This document shows positions 6,518 to 11,885 of a stretch of DNA of 11,885 nucleotides, piece by piece. The notes below the pieces were generated by a model that was not told the DNA's origin, did not search any database, and worked only from the letters and a program-made list of their open reading frames with translations. This DNA comes from Geobacter sp. UBA4074 (GTDB taxonomy: Bacteria > Desulfobacterota > Desulfuromonadia > Geobacterales > Pseudopelobacteraceae): NCBI GenBank assembly GCA_002383415.1, contig DFYU01000104.1, positions 52,831-64,715 of the forward strand, in the 5' to 3' direction. The first letter of the stretch is position 1. Each line of letters begins with the position of its first letter. Both the position numbers and the translations under genes were made by a program.

Positions 6518-6942
6518 GCGACATCCGCATCCAGAAGACCGGCGAGCCCGACATCCTGCAGACCAGCGACGGCAGGCTGACCTTGTCCGTGCCGATCCAG
6601 ATCAAACGCCGCAGCGGCCGCAAGCTGGTCACCTTGCCAAGCGGCGAAACCGCGCCGGTTAGACCGTGGGACGTAGCACCAACCTCAATCCAACTGGCGC
6701 TGGCCAGGGGCCACCGCTGGCTGGCGATGCTGGAGTCAGGAGTGGCGAAGTCCTTGAAGGAGATCGCCACGCGGGAAGGAATCGACAACAGCTACGTCAG
6801 CCGGATGGTCAACCTGACCACGCTGGCACCTGACATCGTGGCGGCCATCCTGGACGACGCATTGCCGAATCACATCACGCTGTTTGATCTGGCGGTGGAC
6901 CCGCCGGCGCTGTGGGATGAGCAGCGGGCCAGGCTCATGTAG
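6514..6942 (+). CDS. KorB/ParB-like helix-turn-helix protein downstream of the recombinase
   Basis: A 142-residue protein with a beta-rich, basic N-terminus (about 1-50, including VPIQIKRRSGRKLVTLPSG) and a helix-turn-helix at about 78-105 (SLKEIATREGIDNSYVSRM), the type seen in KorB/ParB DNA-binding domains. It overlaps the recombinase stop by ATGA and is the last gene of the coupled module. In similar islands this gene routinely follows the recombinase (recollection). A role as recombination directionality factor or module regulator is plausible but inferred. The longer in-frame reading from 6346 lies inside the recombinase gene and is rejected. Confidence 0.85.
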   Translation: MSDIRIQKTGEPDILQTSDGRLTLSVPIQIKRRSGRKLVTLPSGETAPVRPWDVAPTSIQLALARGHRWLAMLESGVAKSLKEIATREGIDNSYVSRMVNLTTLAPDIVAAILDDALPNHITLFDLAVDPPALWDEQRARLM

Positions 6943-7113
6943 ACCGAGCGGGAGCACAGAGGTAAAATTGACCCAGGTGCCCACCTTACTTGCACACGAG
7001 TAAAAAAGGCGTTGCCTCACAGTCACTGAAAACCTCTCTTTGAGCCTCGTCGTCGGGGACTTAAACGTGTGCGCCTGACCCGAAATCGGCGTGGCATTGA
7101 GGAAAGGTTTGTC
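6943..7113. other. Intergenic region between the recombinase module and the Sel1 gene
   Basis: This is a 171-bp gap more AT-rich than its flanks. It includes GTAAAATTGACCC at 6962-6974, a motif reminiscent of insertion-sequence ends, and a small GGTG/CACC dyad right after it. No transposase fragment is present. The likely promoter of the Sel1 gene lies here (a weak TTGAGC and TTAAAC pair at about 7038-7066). A good ribosome site, GAGGAAAGG, lies at 7099-7107. Confidence 0.4.
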
Positions 7114-8208
7114 ATGACAATCAAAGAACTCGCGTACTCCGCGCAGCAGCATCTTCAGGCCAGCACTGGTGGCTCATTCAAGCGAGCCCACGTCTACGAG
7201 CTGTTGGCAGCTTCCTTCGGCTTCAACTCGCACGCCGCGTTTGGCGTTGCCACCGTACTCACGGAACTTCGCCAGAACGATGGGCGGGTGGTCCCGCAAA
7301 GCGCGCTCATCAAGCGGCGTTGCATCGAGCTTGGGTATCAACCTGACACCGCGACTCTGGCGTCGTCGGCGCTGGAATCTTTCCTGGCAGAGCGCCAGAT
7401 CGGCATTGCCAGCATCCCGTCATTGGTCAGTCGCTTGAGAGGGGAGTCGTCCAGCCAAGACGAAGAGCTCGAATACGACGAGGATGAGCTATTCGACCCG
7501 ACCGACGAGGCGTTCGGACCGATCCTTCTAGATGGATTGGCTGCGGCGGCTAGTAAGGGCAATGCCCTGGCTCACTACGCGCTGGCGCTGATACACGCCC
7601 CTGACGATGAAGACGACCCGGACGCTGGTAGTTCCTATTGGTACTCCCAGGGGCAGCAGGGCCGTGTCCTGACGGGGGTGGAAAAGGAGTGGGCCGAAGC
7701 CCACGAGGCTCGTCTCGCTCAAGCCGAGAAGTACTCGCGGCACCTGAGGGAAGCCAGTCGACTGGGGAATCAGGATGCACTTCTCGACTTGGCGGATCGA
7801 TTTGACGATCCGTCCTTCTTCGATCAGCCGCACCACAGCGTCGATGCTGACCCGGCGGCGATTGCGGCTATCGCAGAACGCATGGGCCGCACTGCTGACG
7901 CCAAGCATTGGCTGACGCTGGCTGCCGAGAGGGGAGATACGGACGCCATGCTCCAGCTCATTGAGGAACACGATCAAGGTGACCTACAGCGATGCTGGAC
8001 GTGGGTGTATCTCTCGCAGTTGGTCGGAACGGATCTGACTCGGGACGCGCACTACGCCATCAACGAGGACGGTTCGGACTATGACGATGACGTCGGCGGT
8101 CCAGCCTACGTCGCAGGTCGTGACGGGGTAGATCTTGAACCGCTTGCTCCGGCGCAAGACGCCGCTGCCAGGCTCGCTGCGCAGAAACTGTTTGAACAGA
8201 TCGAATAG
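7114..8208 (+). CDS. Sel1-like/TPR-repeat protein with conserved N-terminal domain
   Basis: A 364-residue cytoplasmic protein. Residues 1-55 (MTIKELAYSAQQHLQASTGG and then HVYELLAASFGFNSHAAFG) form a helical domain that I recall at the start of similar accessory repeat proteins. An acidic linker (about 112-130) precedes Sel1-like repeats: GLAAAASKGNALAHYALALI (141-160), REASRLGNQDALLDLADRF (212-230) and WLTLAAERGDTDAMLQLIEE (266-285). Such repeats mediate protein-protein contacts; no enzymatic motif is visible. The ATG at 7114 is chosen over 7069 because GAGGAAAGG lies 6-7 nt upstream. The gene is monocistronic and converges on ssrA. It is probably an island passenger; its function is unknown. 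Confidence 0.85.
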   Translation: MTIKELAYSAQQHLQASTGGSFKRAHVYELLAASFGFNSHAAFGVATVLTELRQNDGRVVPQSALIKRRCIELGYQPDTATLASSALESFLAERQIGIASIPSLVSRLRGESSSQDEELEYDEDELFDPTDEAFGPILLDGLAAAASKGNALAHYALALIHAPDDEDDPDAGSSYWYSQGQQGRVLTGVEKEWAEAHEARLAQAEKYSRHLREASRLGNQDALLDLADRFDDPSFFDQPHHSVDADPAAIAAIAERMGRTADAKHWLTLAAERGDTDAMLQLIEEHDQGDLQRCWTWVYLSQLVGTDLTRDAHYAINEDGSDYDDDVGGPAYVAGRDGVDLEPLAPAQDAAARLAAQKLFEQIE

Positions 8209-8336
8209 AACGCACGGTAAGACTGCTGGCTTTTCGCTAGGGACGTTTACCCACTCCGGTAGCCAATGCAGCAATCCAACCGTTTGATTCGTCCGCGCGT
8301 AACCCATTGATCTGTATGGGCCTGCGTTGCGGCCTT

Positions 8337-8443
8337 TGCGGACTTCGGGCCAGTTCCAGGGAGCGAGGTCGGAGCGAGGAATGGCCAGGAGAGAGTGGAA
8401 TGTGGGCCGAAACGGCGAATTCGTTTGGCTGGCGAAGTCCGCA
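8337..8443. repeat. Nested inverted-repeat element with inner hairpins
   Basis: The outer arms TGCGGACTTCG (8337-8347) and CGAAGTCCGCA (8433-8443) are perfectly complementary (11 bp). Inside, GGCCAGTTCC (8348-8357) pairs with GGAATGGCC (8378-8386), with one bulged G. Its 20-nt loop and the closing strand contain GGAGCGAGG twice (8360-8368, 8371-8379). A second small hairpin GCCG-AAA-CGGC lies at about 8406-8416, next to the palindrome CGAATTCG. The pieces could fold into a three-way-junction RNA or a cruciform. Confidence 0.5.
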
Positions 8444-8479
8444 GGCTTCCGCAGGAACCCCCAACAACACGCAGGAACC
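8440..8479. repeat. CGCAGG direct repeats phased at 10 and 20 bp
   Basis: CGCAGG starts at 8440, 8450 and 8470. The last two copies extend to CGCAGGAACC (10 of 10 identical). Spacing in exact multiples of 10 bp places them on one face of the helix, as is common for protein-binding arrays such as integrase arm sites. The binder is unknown. Confidence 0.5.
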
Positions 8480-8494
8480 GGCGCGATCAGGCAA

Positions 8495-8526
8495 GAAAAA
8501 ACCCCAACCGAGAACGGTTGGGGTTT
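8495..8526 (-). terminator. Rho-independent terminator of ssrA
   Basis: On the minus strand AAACCCCAACCG, loop TTCT, CGGTTGGGGTTT forms a perfect 12-bp stem followed by TTTTCTT. It begins 7 bp after the ssrA CCA end, so it terminates tmRNA transcription. Because it is nearly symmetric it could also stop read-through from the Sel1 gene, but the plus-strand T-run is only three bases. Confidence 0.93.
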
Positions 8527-8532
8527 CAATAT

Positions 8533-8883
8533 TGGTGGAGGCGGTGGGAGTCGAACCCACGTCCGAAAGACCTACGACCAGAGCTACTACACCGTTAGTC
8601 CGTTGATCGATTTAGTCGCCAGGCTGTACAGCGGACAAGACAGCCTGACAACGGTCCCTGGATTTCAGACGACGTAGCGGGCATACGCAATCCAATTCGG
8701 TAGTGCATGACGGTCCCTTCCTACCACCGACATCTCAGTCGGGACCGCCTGTTAAGCAGCTAGTGCAACAGGAGTGTTATAATTGTCGGCAATTAATGCC
8801 ATGCAGGTTTATTAAGGTCGGCCACCTGCCCCGACCCGGTGCAACCCAGGAGTTCATTCCCCCGTCGAAACCTTTACGCCCCC
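8533..8883 (-). ncRNA. ssrA: Transfer-messenger RNA (tmRNA), complete
   Basis: tmRNA rescues stalled ribosomes by acting first as alanyl-tRNA and then as mRNA for a degradation tag. The 5' end GGGGGCG (8883-8877) pairs with the 3' CGCCTCC before the encoded ACCA (end 8533), forming the tRNA-like acceptor. The T-arm GTGGG-TTCGACT-CCCAC is visible near the 3' end. The tag reading frame at 8790-8752 encodes ADNYNTPVALAA and then TAA, with the standard ALAA protease-recognition end; the charged alanine is added before it. The length of 351 nt is normal for one-piece tmRNA. It lies 33 bp downstream of smpB on the same strand and is followed by a strong terminator. The 3' ends of ssrA genes are known integration targets for mobile elements, which fits the island lying right beside it. 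Confidence 0.96.
8752..8790 (-). other. ssrA: tmRNA proteolysis-tag reading frame (ADNYNTPVALAA, stop TAA)
   Basis: The resume codon is GCC at 8790-8788, followed by GAC AAT TAT AAC and so on to GCT GCT TAA at 8754-8752. The C-terminal VALAA matches the hydrophobic ending that ClpXP and related proteases recognise. The stop sits at the base of a hairpin, as is usual for tmRNA helix 5. Confidence 0.9.
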
Positions 8884-8908
8884 AATTGTCAAAGATCTTT
8901 ACAAAAAC

Positions 8909-8937
8909 AGTGTACTCTATCGCGCCTTAATTTTAAA
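8909..8937 (-). promoter_or_regulatory. Possible ssrA promoter inside the 3' end of smpB
   Basis: On the minus strand TTTAAA (8937-8932), a 17-bp spacer and TACACT (8914-8909) match sigma-70 hexamers at 4 of 6 positions each. The start would give a leader of about 20 nt before the mature tmRNA 5' end, which RNase P removes. The match is moderate; ssrA may also be transcribed with smpB. Confidence 0.35.
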
Positions 8938-9372
8938 GTCTTTTGACAGCTCGCGTTTGAGATCTTTCTTTTTCAGGTCTTCACGTTTGTCGTGCAGCTT
9001 CTTGCCCTTGGCCACGCCCACTTCCACCTTGACCTTGCCGTCTTTGAAATAGAGCCTGAGCGGCACGGCGGTACAGCCGTCCTGCCGGATCCGGTCATGC
9101 AGCTTGTCGATCTCGCGCTTGTGCAGCAGCAGCTTGCGGTGACGCTCCGGGTCGTGGTTCTGGCGGTTGCCGAAATCGTAGGGGGCGATATGCAGGTTGT
9201 GCAGCCAGGCCTCACCATTTTTGACGATCACAAAGGCATCGGCCAGGTTGGCCTTGCCGGACCGTAGCGACTTGACCTCGGTGCCCACCAGGACGATGCC
9301 GGCCTCCAGCCGTTCTTCAATATGATATTCGTGGAAGGCGCGCTTGTTGGCGCAGATCAGTTTCTCAGCCAT
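8917..9372 (-). CDS. smpB: SsrA-binding protein SmpB
   Basis: SmpB binds the tRNA-like end of tmRNA and delivers it to stalled ribosomes, where its C-terminal tail occupies the empty mRNA channel. The 151-residue length is normal (about 150-160). Conserved features are the start KLICANKRAFHEYHIEE, the GIVLVGTEVKSLRSGKANLADAF segment (25-47), HNLHIAPYDFGNR (58-70) and the basic tail ending KKKDLKRELSKDFKIKAR. The start at 9372 fits the family's N-terminus exactly, yet no ribosome site is visible upstream. The gene is directly upstream of its partner ssrA on the same strand and diverges from corA. Confidence 0.97.
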   Translation of the reverse strand: MAEKLICANKRAFHEYHIEERLEAGIVLVGTEVKSLRSGKANLADAFVIVKNGEAWLHNLHIAPYDFGNRQNHDPERHRKLLLHKREIDKLHDRIRQDGCTAVPLRLYFKDGKVKVEVGVAKGKKLHDKREDLKKKDLKRELSKDFKIKAR

Positions 9373-9382
9373 AGTGGGACTG

Positions 9383-9391
9383 ACTGTAGCA
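9383..9391 (-). promoter_or_regulatory. Extended -10 element close upstream of smpB
   Basis: TGC-TACAGT on the minus strand fits an extended -10 (TGn plus TACAGT). A start about 7 nt downstream would leave only a few nucleotides before the smpB ATG, so the transcript would be nearly leaderless. Other promoters further upstream are not excluded. Confidence 0.35.
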
Positions 9392-9469
9392 GAGCCGGAC
9401 CAAAAAGGGAATCGCCGGAAACGTTTCGCAACCGTTACCGTATGAACGTCCCACAGGCCACCTCTTCGA

Positions 9470-9499
9470 TTGACAAGCGGCTGCAGGGCAGACTATACA
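9470..9499 (+). promoter_or_regulatory. Sigma-70 promoter for corA-glnD
   Basis: A perfect -35 TTGACA (9470-9475) is followed by an 18-bp spacer and TATACA (9494-9499). Transcription would start near 9506, leaving a leader of about 48 nt before the corA ATG at 9554. No riboswitch-sized leader is present. Confidence 0.75.
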
Positions 9500-9553
9500 A
9501 AACTGCTAGGGTTTCCAACCGCTCCACCAGGATCTCTTTGGAGGGATTCCGCT

Positions 9554-10507
9554 ATGATTAAAGTCTACTATAACGCCAACGGGGTTATCTCCAGCCACCT
9601 GATCAGCGGTGATGAGATCGATCTGATCGAATCCAGGCAGTTGATCTGGGTGGATATGCTCTCCCCCAGCATGGCCGAGGTGGCCCAACTGGACAAGAAG
9701 CTGGGGCTGGACCTGCCGACCCGCCAGGAGACGGAGGAGATCGAGTTCTCGGCCCGCTACTGGGAGGACGAGTACGGCATCACCATCAACACCTATTTTC
9801 TGGTGAAGCACGGTATTACCGCCAGCAACGAATCGGTCTCATTCACTCTTAAAGACAACTTTGTGGTCACCATCCGCTTCATCGAGCTGCCGGTGTTCGG
9901 CGACTTTACCCGCAAACTGCTGCTGAACCCCAGCCACTATACCGATGGTGCCCGGGTGATGGGCGGCATCTTGGAGATGCGGATCGAGGATGATGCCGAT
10001 ACGCTGGAGGCGGTCTCCCGCGAGATTGCCGGCATTGCCCGACTGAACCCCAGCAACTTCGACGACACCAAGCAGTTCCTGTCGATGATCGCCGACTTCG
10101 AGGCCACCAACATCACCATCCGTGAGAACCTGACCGACAAGCAGCGGGTGTTGTCGTCGCTCCTGAAGAGCAGCAAGATGCCAAGTTCGCTGAAGAGCGA
10201 CTTCAGCATCATGATCAAGGATGTCAACTCGTTGGTGACCACCGCCAATTTCAACTTTGAGCGGCTGGATTATCTGCAGAACCTGTTCCTGAACTTCATG
10301 AGTATTGAGCAGAACAAGGTGATCAAGATCTTTACCGTGATGTCGGTGATCTTCCTGCCGCCAACCCTGATCGCCAGTATCTACGGCATGAACTTCAGGT
10401 ATATGCCTGAACTGGAACAGGGCTTCGGTTACCCGCTGGCCCTGGGCATGATCGTGATCTCGGCCGTGCTGCCGCTGTATATCTTTAAGCGCAAGGGGTG
10501 GTTGTAA
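9554..10507 (+). CDS. corA: CorA-type magnesium/cobalt transporter
   Basis: CorA forms a pentameric channel in the inner membrane for Mg2+ (also Co2+, Ni2+) uptake. The product is 317 aa, practically the length of Escherichia coli CorA (316). The long cytoplasmic N-terminal funnel (1-255) is followed by the first membrane helix (about 257-278, KVIKIFTVMSVIFLPPTLIA) and the signature YGMNF in the loop, with MPEL next. The second helix (about 292-310) is followed by the basic tail FKRKGWL. The start at 9554 has GGAGGG 8 nt upstream and lies after a good promoter; an in-frame ATG at 9470 overlaps the -35 box and is rejected. glnD begins 5 bp after the stop, indicating an operon. Confidence 0.95.
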   Translation: MIKVYYNANGVISSHLISGDEIDLIESRQLIWVDMLSPSMAEVAQLDKKLGLDLPTRQETEEIEFSARYWEDEYGITINTYFLVKHGITASNESVSFTLKDNFVVTIRFIELPVFGDFTRKLLLNPSHYTDGARVMGGILEMRIEDDADTLEAVSREIAGIARLNPSNFDDTKQFLSMIADFEATNITIRENLTDKQRVLSSLLKSSKMPSSLKSDFSIMIKDVNSLVTTANFNFERLDYLQNLFLNFMSIEQNKVIKIFTVMSVIFLPPTLIASIYGMNFRYMPELEQGFGYPLALGMIVISAVLPLYIFKRKGWL

Positions 10508-10512
10508 CCCCT
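10494..10512 (+). promoter_or_regulatory. Small hairpin abutting the glnD start codon
   Basis: AGGGGT (10494-10499) and ACCCCT (10507-10512) form a 6-bp stem with a 7-nt loop that contains part of the corA stop region. The stem ends directly before the glnD ATG and sequesters the only purine-rich ribosome-site candidate. A ribosome finishing corA would melt it, which suggests translational coupling. Confidence 0.4.
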
Positions 10513-11885
10513 ATGACCGTTGTCACACCGGACCACATGCCCCTGCCTGCATTGCAGATTCCAGCGCCTGACGGACGCGGTTTCGATGACCGCCGTCCGC
10601 AGATTCTGGAGGCCTGCAAACAGTATCTGTCCGCATCCCACGAACTGATCCGCCAACACCACAGCGCCGGGGCCAGCGGCACTGAGGTGGTGCACCAGCT
10701 GTCGGCCATGATGGACCGGATGGTGGTAGGCCTTTATCAGGAACTGTCAACGGTGGTCGATGGTTCGCACCAGGGCCATCTGACCCTGGTGGCAGTGGGC
10801 GGCTACGGTCGAGGCGAGTTGAACCCCTACTCCGATGTGGACATCATGTTCCTGCACGATGGCAGCCTGGCGCCGGAACGGGTGGAGGCCTTTGCCCAGA
10901 AGCTGCTCTATTTCCTGTGGGACCTGCGACTGGATGTGGGCTACTCGGTGCGCACCATCGCCGACTGCATCGAGATGGCCGCAGCCGACACCACCATCAA
11001 GACCGCCCTGATGGACTGCCGCCTGTTGACCGGCCATCCGCCATTGTTTGAGGCACTGCACAAGACCGTCTTTTCCCAGATCCTGACCAAATCAAGCGAC
11101 AGCTTCATCAAGCAGAAGATCGCCGAGATGAAGAAGCGCCGCGAGAAGTACGGCGACACGATCTACCTGCTGGAGCCCAACATCAAGGAGGGCGAAGGTG
11201 GCCTGCGGGACCTGCAGACCGCCCTGTGGGTGACGCGGGTCAAGTTCAAGTTCAACGACCCACGGGAACTGATCGTTAAGGGGATCATCTCCGAGGAGGA
11301 GCTGGAGGTCTATCGCTCCGCCCTGGACCACCTCTGGCGGCTGCGCAATGAACTGCATTTCCATACCCGTCGCAAGTCTGATCAGATCAACTTCGATCTG
11401 CAGGTGCATCTGGCCGCCTTCCTCGGCTACAAGGATCGCGGCAAGGTATTGGCGGTGGAAGACTTCATGCGGGACTACTACCGCCACGCCGCCCGGGTGG
11501 AGCATTTTGCCTCCACCCTGGTATCACGCTGCATCTGGCGCGACGAGGGCGGGCTCAAGGTCCTGGGCTACTTCGTGCGTCGGCCCGTCGGCGACGGCTG
11601 TTTTGTCTTGAAGGGCGAACTGATCATCCCGGACGAGTCGGTGGTGGAGAAAAATCCAGCGGTGCTGATGCGGATCTTCGAACTGGCCCAGAAGCATGGC
11701 GTCAGCCTCAACATCCGGGTCAAGTGGCTGATCCGTCGTTCGCTGCACCTGGTCAACGACAAATTCCGCCGCAGCCGCGAGGTGAATCAGTCGTTCCTGA
11801 CCATCCTGCGTACCGAAAAAGGGGTCACCGCCACCCTGCGGCTGATGCACCACCTGGAGTTCCTGAACGAGTACATCCCCGAGTT
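10513..11885 (+). CDS. glnD: PII uridylyltransferase/uridylyl-removing enzyme GlnD, N-terminal 457 codons (runs off right edge)
   Basis: GlnD senses glutamine and adds UMP to, or removes it from, PII proteins, setting nitrogen regulation. The window holds the N-terminal half of a protein normally about 850-900 aa. The nucleotidyltransferase domain shows VGGYGRGELNPYSDVDIMFL (about residues 96-115), with the GG...SDVD catalytic aspartates intact. The adjoining GlnD-type helical domain carries LEPNIKEGEGGLRDLQTALW (about 220-240) and RNELHFHTRRKSDQI. The HD and ACT domains lie beyond the edge. The ATG at 10513 is 5 bp after the corA stop. No clear free ribosome site exists; an AGGGG is locked in a small hairpin just before the ATG, so coupling to corA translation is likely. 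The in-frame ATG eight codons later is an alternative start. Confidence 0.95.
   Translation, partial: MTVVTPDHMPLPALQIPAPDGRGFDDRRPQILEACKQYLSASHELIRQHHSAGASGTEVVHQLSAMMDRMVVGLYQELSTVVDGSHQGHLTLVAVGGYGRGELNPYSDVDIMFLHDGSLAPERVEAFAQKLLYFLWDLRLDVGYSVRTIADCIEMAAADTTIKTALMDCRLLTGHPPLFEALHKTVFSQILTKSSDSFIKQKIAEMKKRREKYGDTIYLLEPNIKEGEGGLRDLQTALWVTRVKFKFNDPRELIVKGIISEEELEVYRSALDHLWRLRNELHFHTRRKSDQINFDLQVHLAAFLGYKDRGKVLAVEDFMRDYYRHAARVEHFASTLVSRCIWRDEGGLKVLGYFVRRPVGDGCFVLKGELIIPDESVVEKNPAVLMRIFELAQKHGVSLNIRVKWLIRRSLHLVNDKFRRSREVNQSFLTILRTEKGVTATLRLMHHLEFLNEYIPE

Larger units (their letters stand above)
1..8494. mobile_element. Right-hand part of an integrated genomic island (left end outside window)
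   Basis: This stretch contains a serine recombinase module, an AlpA-like HTH protein, an XRE/ImmA switch, several unknown genes and a Sel1-repeat protein. No housekeeping gene occurs until ssrA/smpB. The mix is typical of integrative elements. The right boundary is placed between the end of the Sel1 gene (8208) and the ssrA 3' end (8533), because ssrA, smpB, corA and glnD are core genes. The exact junction cannot be fixed from this window alone, since no direct repeat of the ssrA 3' end is visible elsewhere in it. Calling this an island is inference from gene content. Confidence 0.65.
8209..8494. other. Non-coding region at the island/ssrA boundary
   Basis: No credible gene is seen on either strand; the open frames here are random and extend into ssrA. 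The right half carries a nested inverted-repeat element (8337-8443) and 10-bp-phased CGCAGG repeats (8440-8479). The left 130 bp show nothing recognisable. The junction between island and chromosome is expected within this region or at the ssrA 3' end. Confidence 0.55.

Noticed and set aside
8337..8443. Integron attC site
   Set aside because: The inverted repeat has no GTTRRRY/RYYYAAC ends, and there is no integron integrase or cassette array nearby.
8440..8479. CRISPR array
   Set aside because: The repeat units are only 6-10 bp with 4-14 bp between them, and no cas gene is present.
8533..8620. A tRNA gene
   Set aside because: The T-arm and CCA belong to the tRNA-like 3' end of tmRNA. The matching 5' acceptor strand is 350 nt away, and the tag reading frame is present.
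8307..8677. Small open frames leading into ssrA
   Set aside because: They translate the terminator and tmRNA sequence and are random readings with no coding signal.

Overview
The window joins two kinds of DNA. Positions 1 to about 8,500 are GC-rich accessory DNA from an integrated mobile element (a genomic island or integrative element) whose left end lies outside the window. From about 8,495 to the right edge is ordinary chromosome: ssrA (tmRNA), smpB, corA and the first 457 codons of glnD. The core genes show a Gram-negative proteobacterium. The tmRNA tag (ADNYNTPVALAA), the CorA type and the GlnD sequence would fit a Geobacter-like member of the Desulfuromonadales, but I cannot prove that from this window. 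The island proteins have a beta/gammaproteobacterial flavour, which suggests transfer between phyla.

Island layout, left to right. (1) Minus strand: a small AlpA/MerR-type helix-turn-helix protein (294-506) overlaps by 4 bp the start of a phage-like hypothetical gene that runs off the left edge. (2) Minus strand: two overlapping genes of unknown function (409 and 334 aa) end at a strong UUCG-loop terminator (639-660). (3) Diverging from them on the plus strand, an XRE-type repressor and an ImmA/IrrE-type zinc peptidase overlap by 4 bp. The shared intergenic region carries a perfect 18-bp palindrome, a partial second copy and an extended -10 promoter. This arrangement resembles the ImmR-ImmA switch of ICEBs1 and probably controls the two unknown genes, the repressor itself, or both. 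(4) Plus strand: a tightly coupled four-gene module with ATGA overlaps throughout: a small protein, a DUF2924 protein, a large serine recombinase without zinc-ribbon cysteines, and a KorB/ParB-like HTH protein. (5) A Sel1/TPR-repeat protein faces ssrA.

Between the Sel1 gene and the ssrA terminator is a non-coding stretch of about 290 bp. It contains a nested inverted-repeat element (8337-8443) and helically phased CGCAGG repeats (8440-8479). The island-chromosome junction probably lies in or next to it.

Core layout. smpB and ssrA are on the minus strand in that order; they encode the two components of trans-translation. The ssrA gene is complete, with encoded CCA, and is followed by a 12-bp-stem terminator. 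corA and glnD form a plus-strand pair 5 bp apart, behind a good sigma-70 promoter in the smpB-corA divergent region. The best candidate for an undescribed system is the divergent XRE/ImmA switch with its two unknown partner genes (689-4321).
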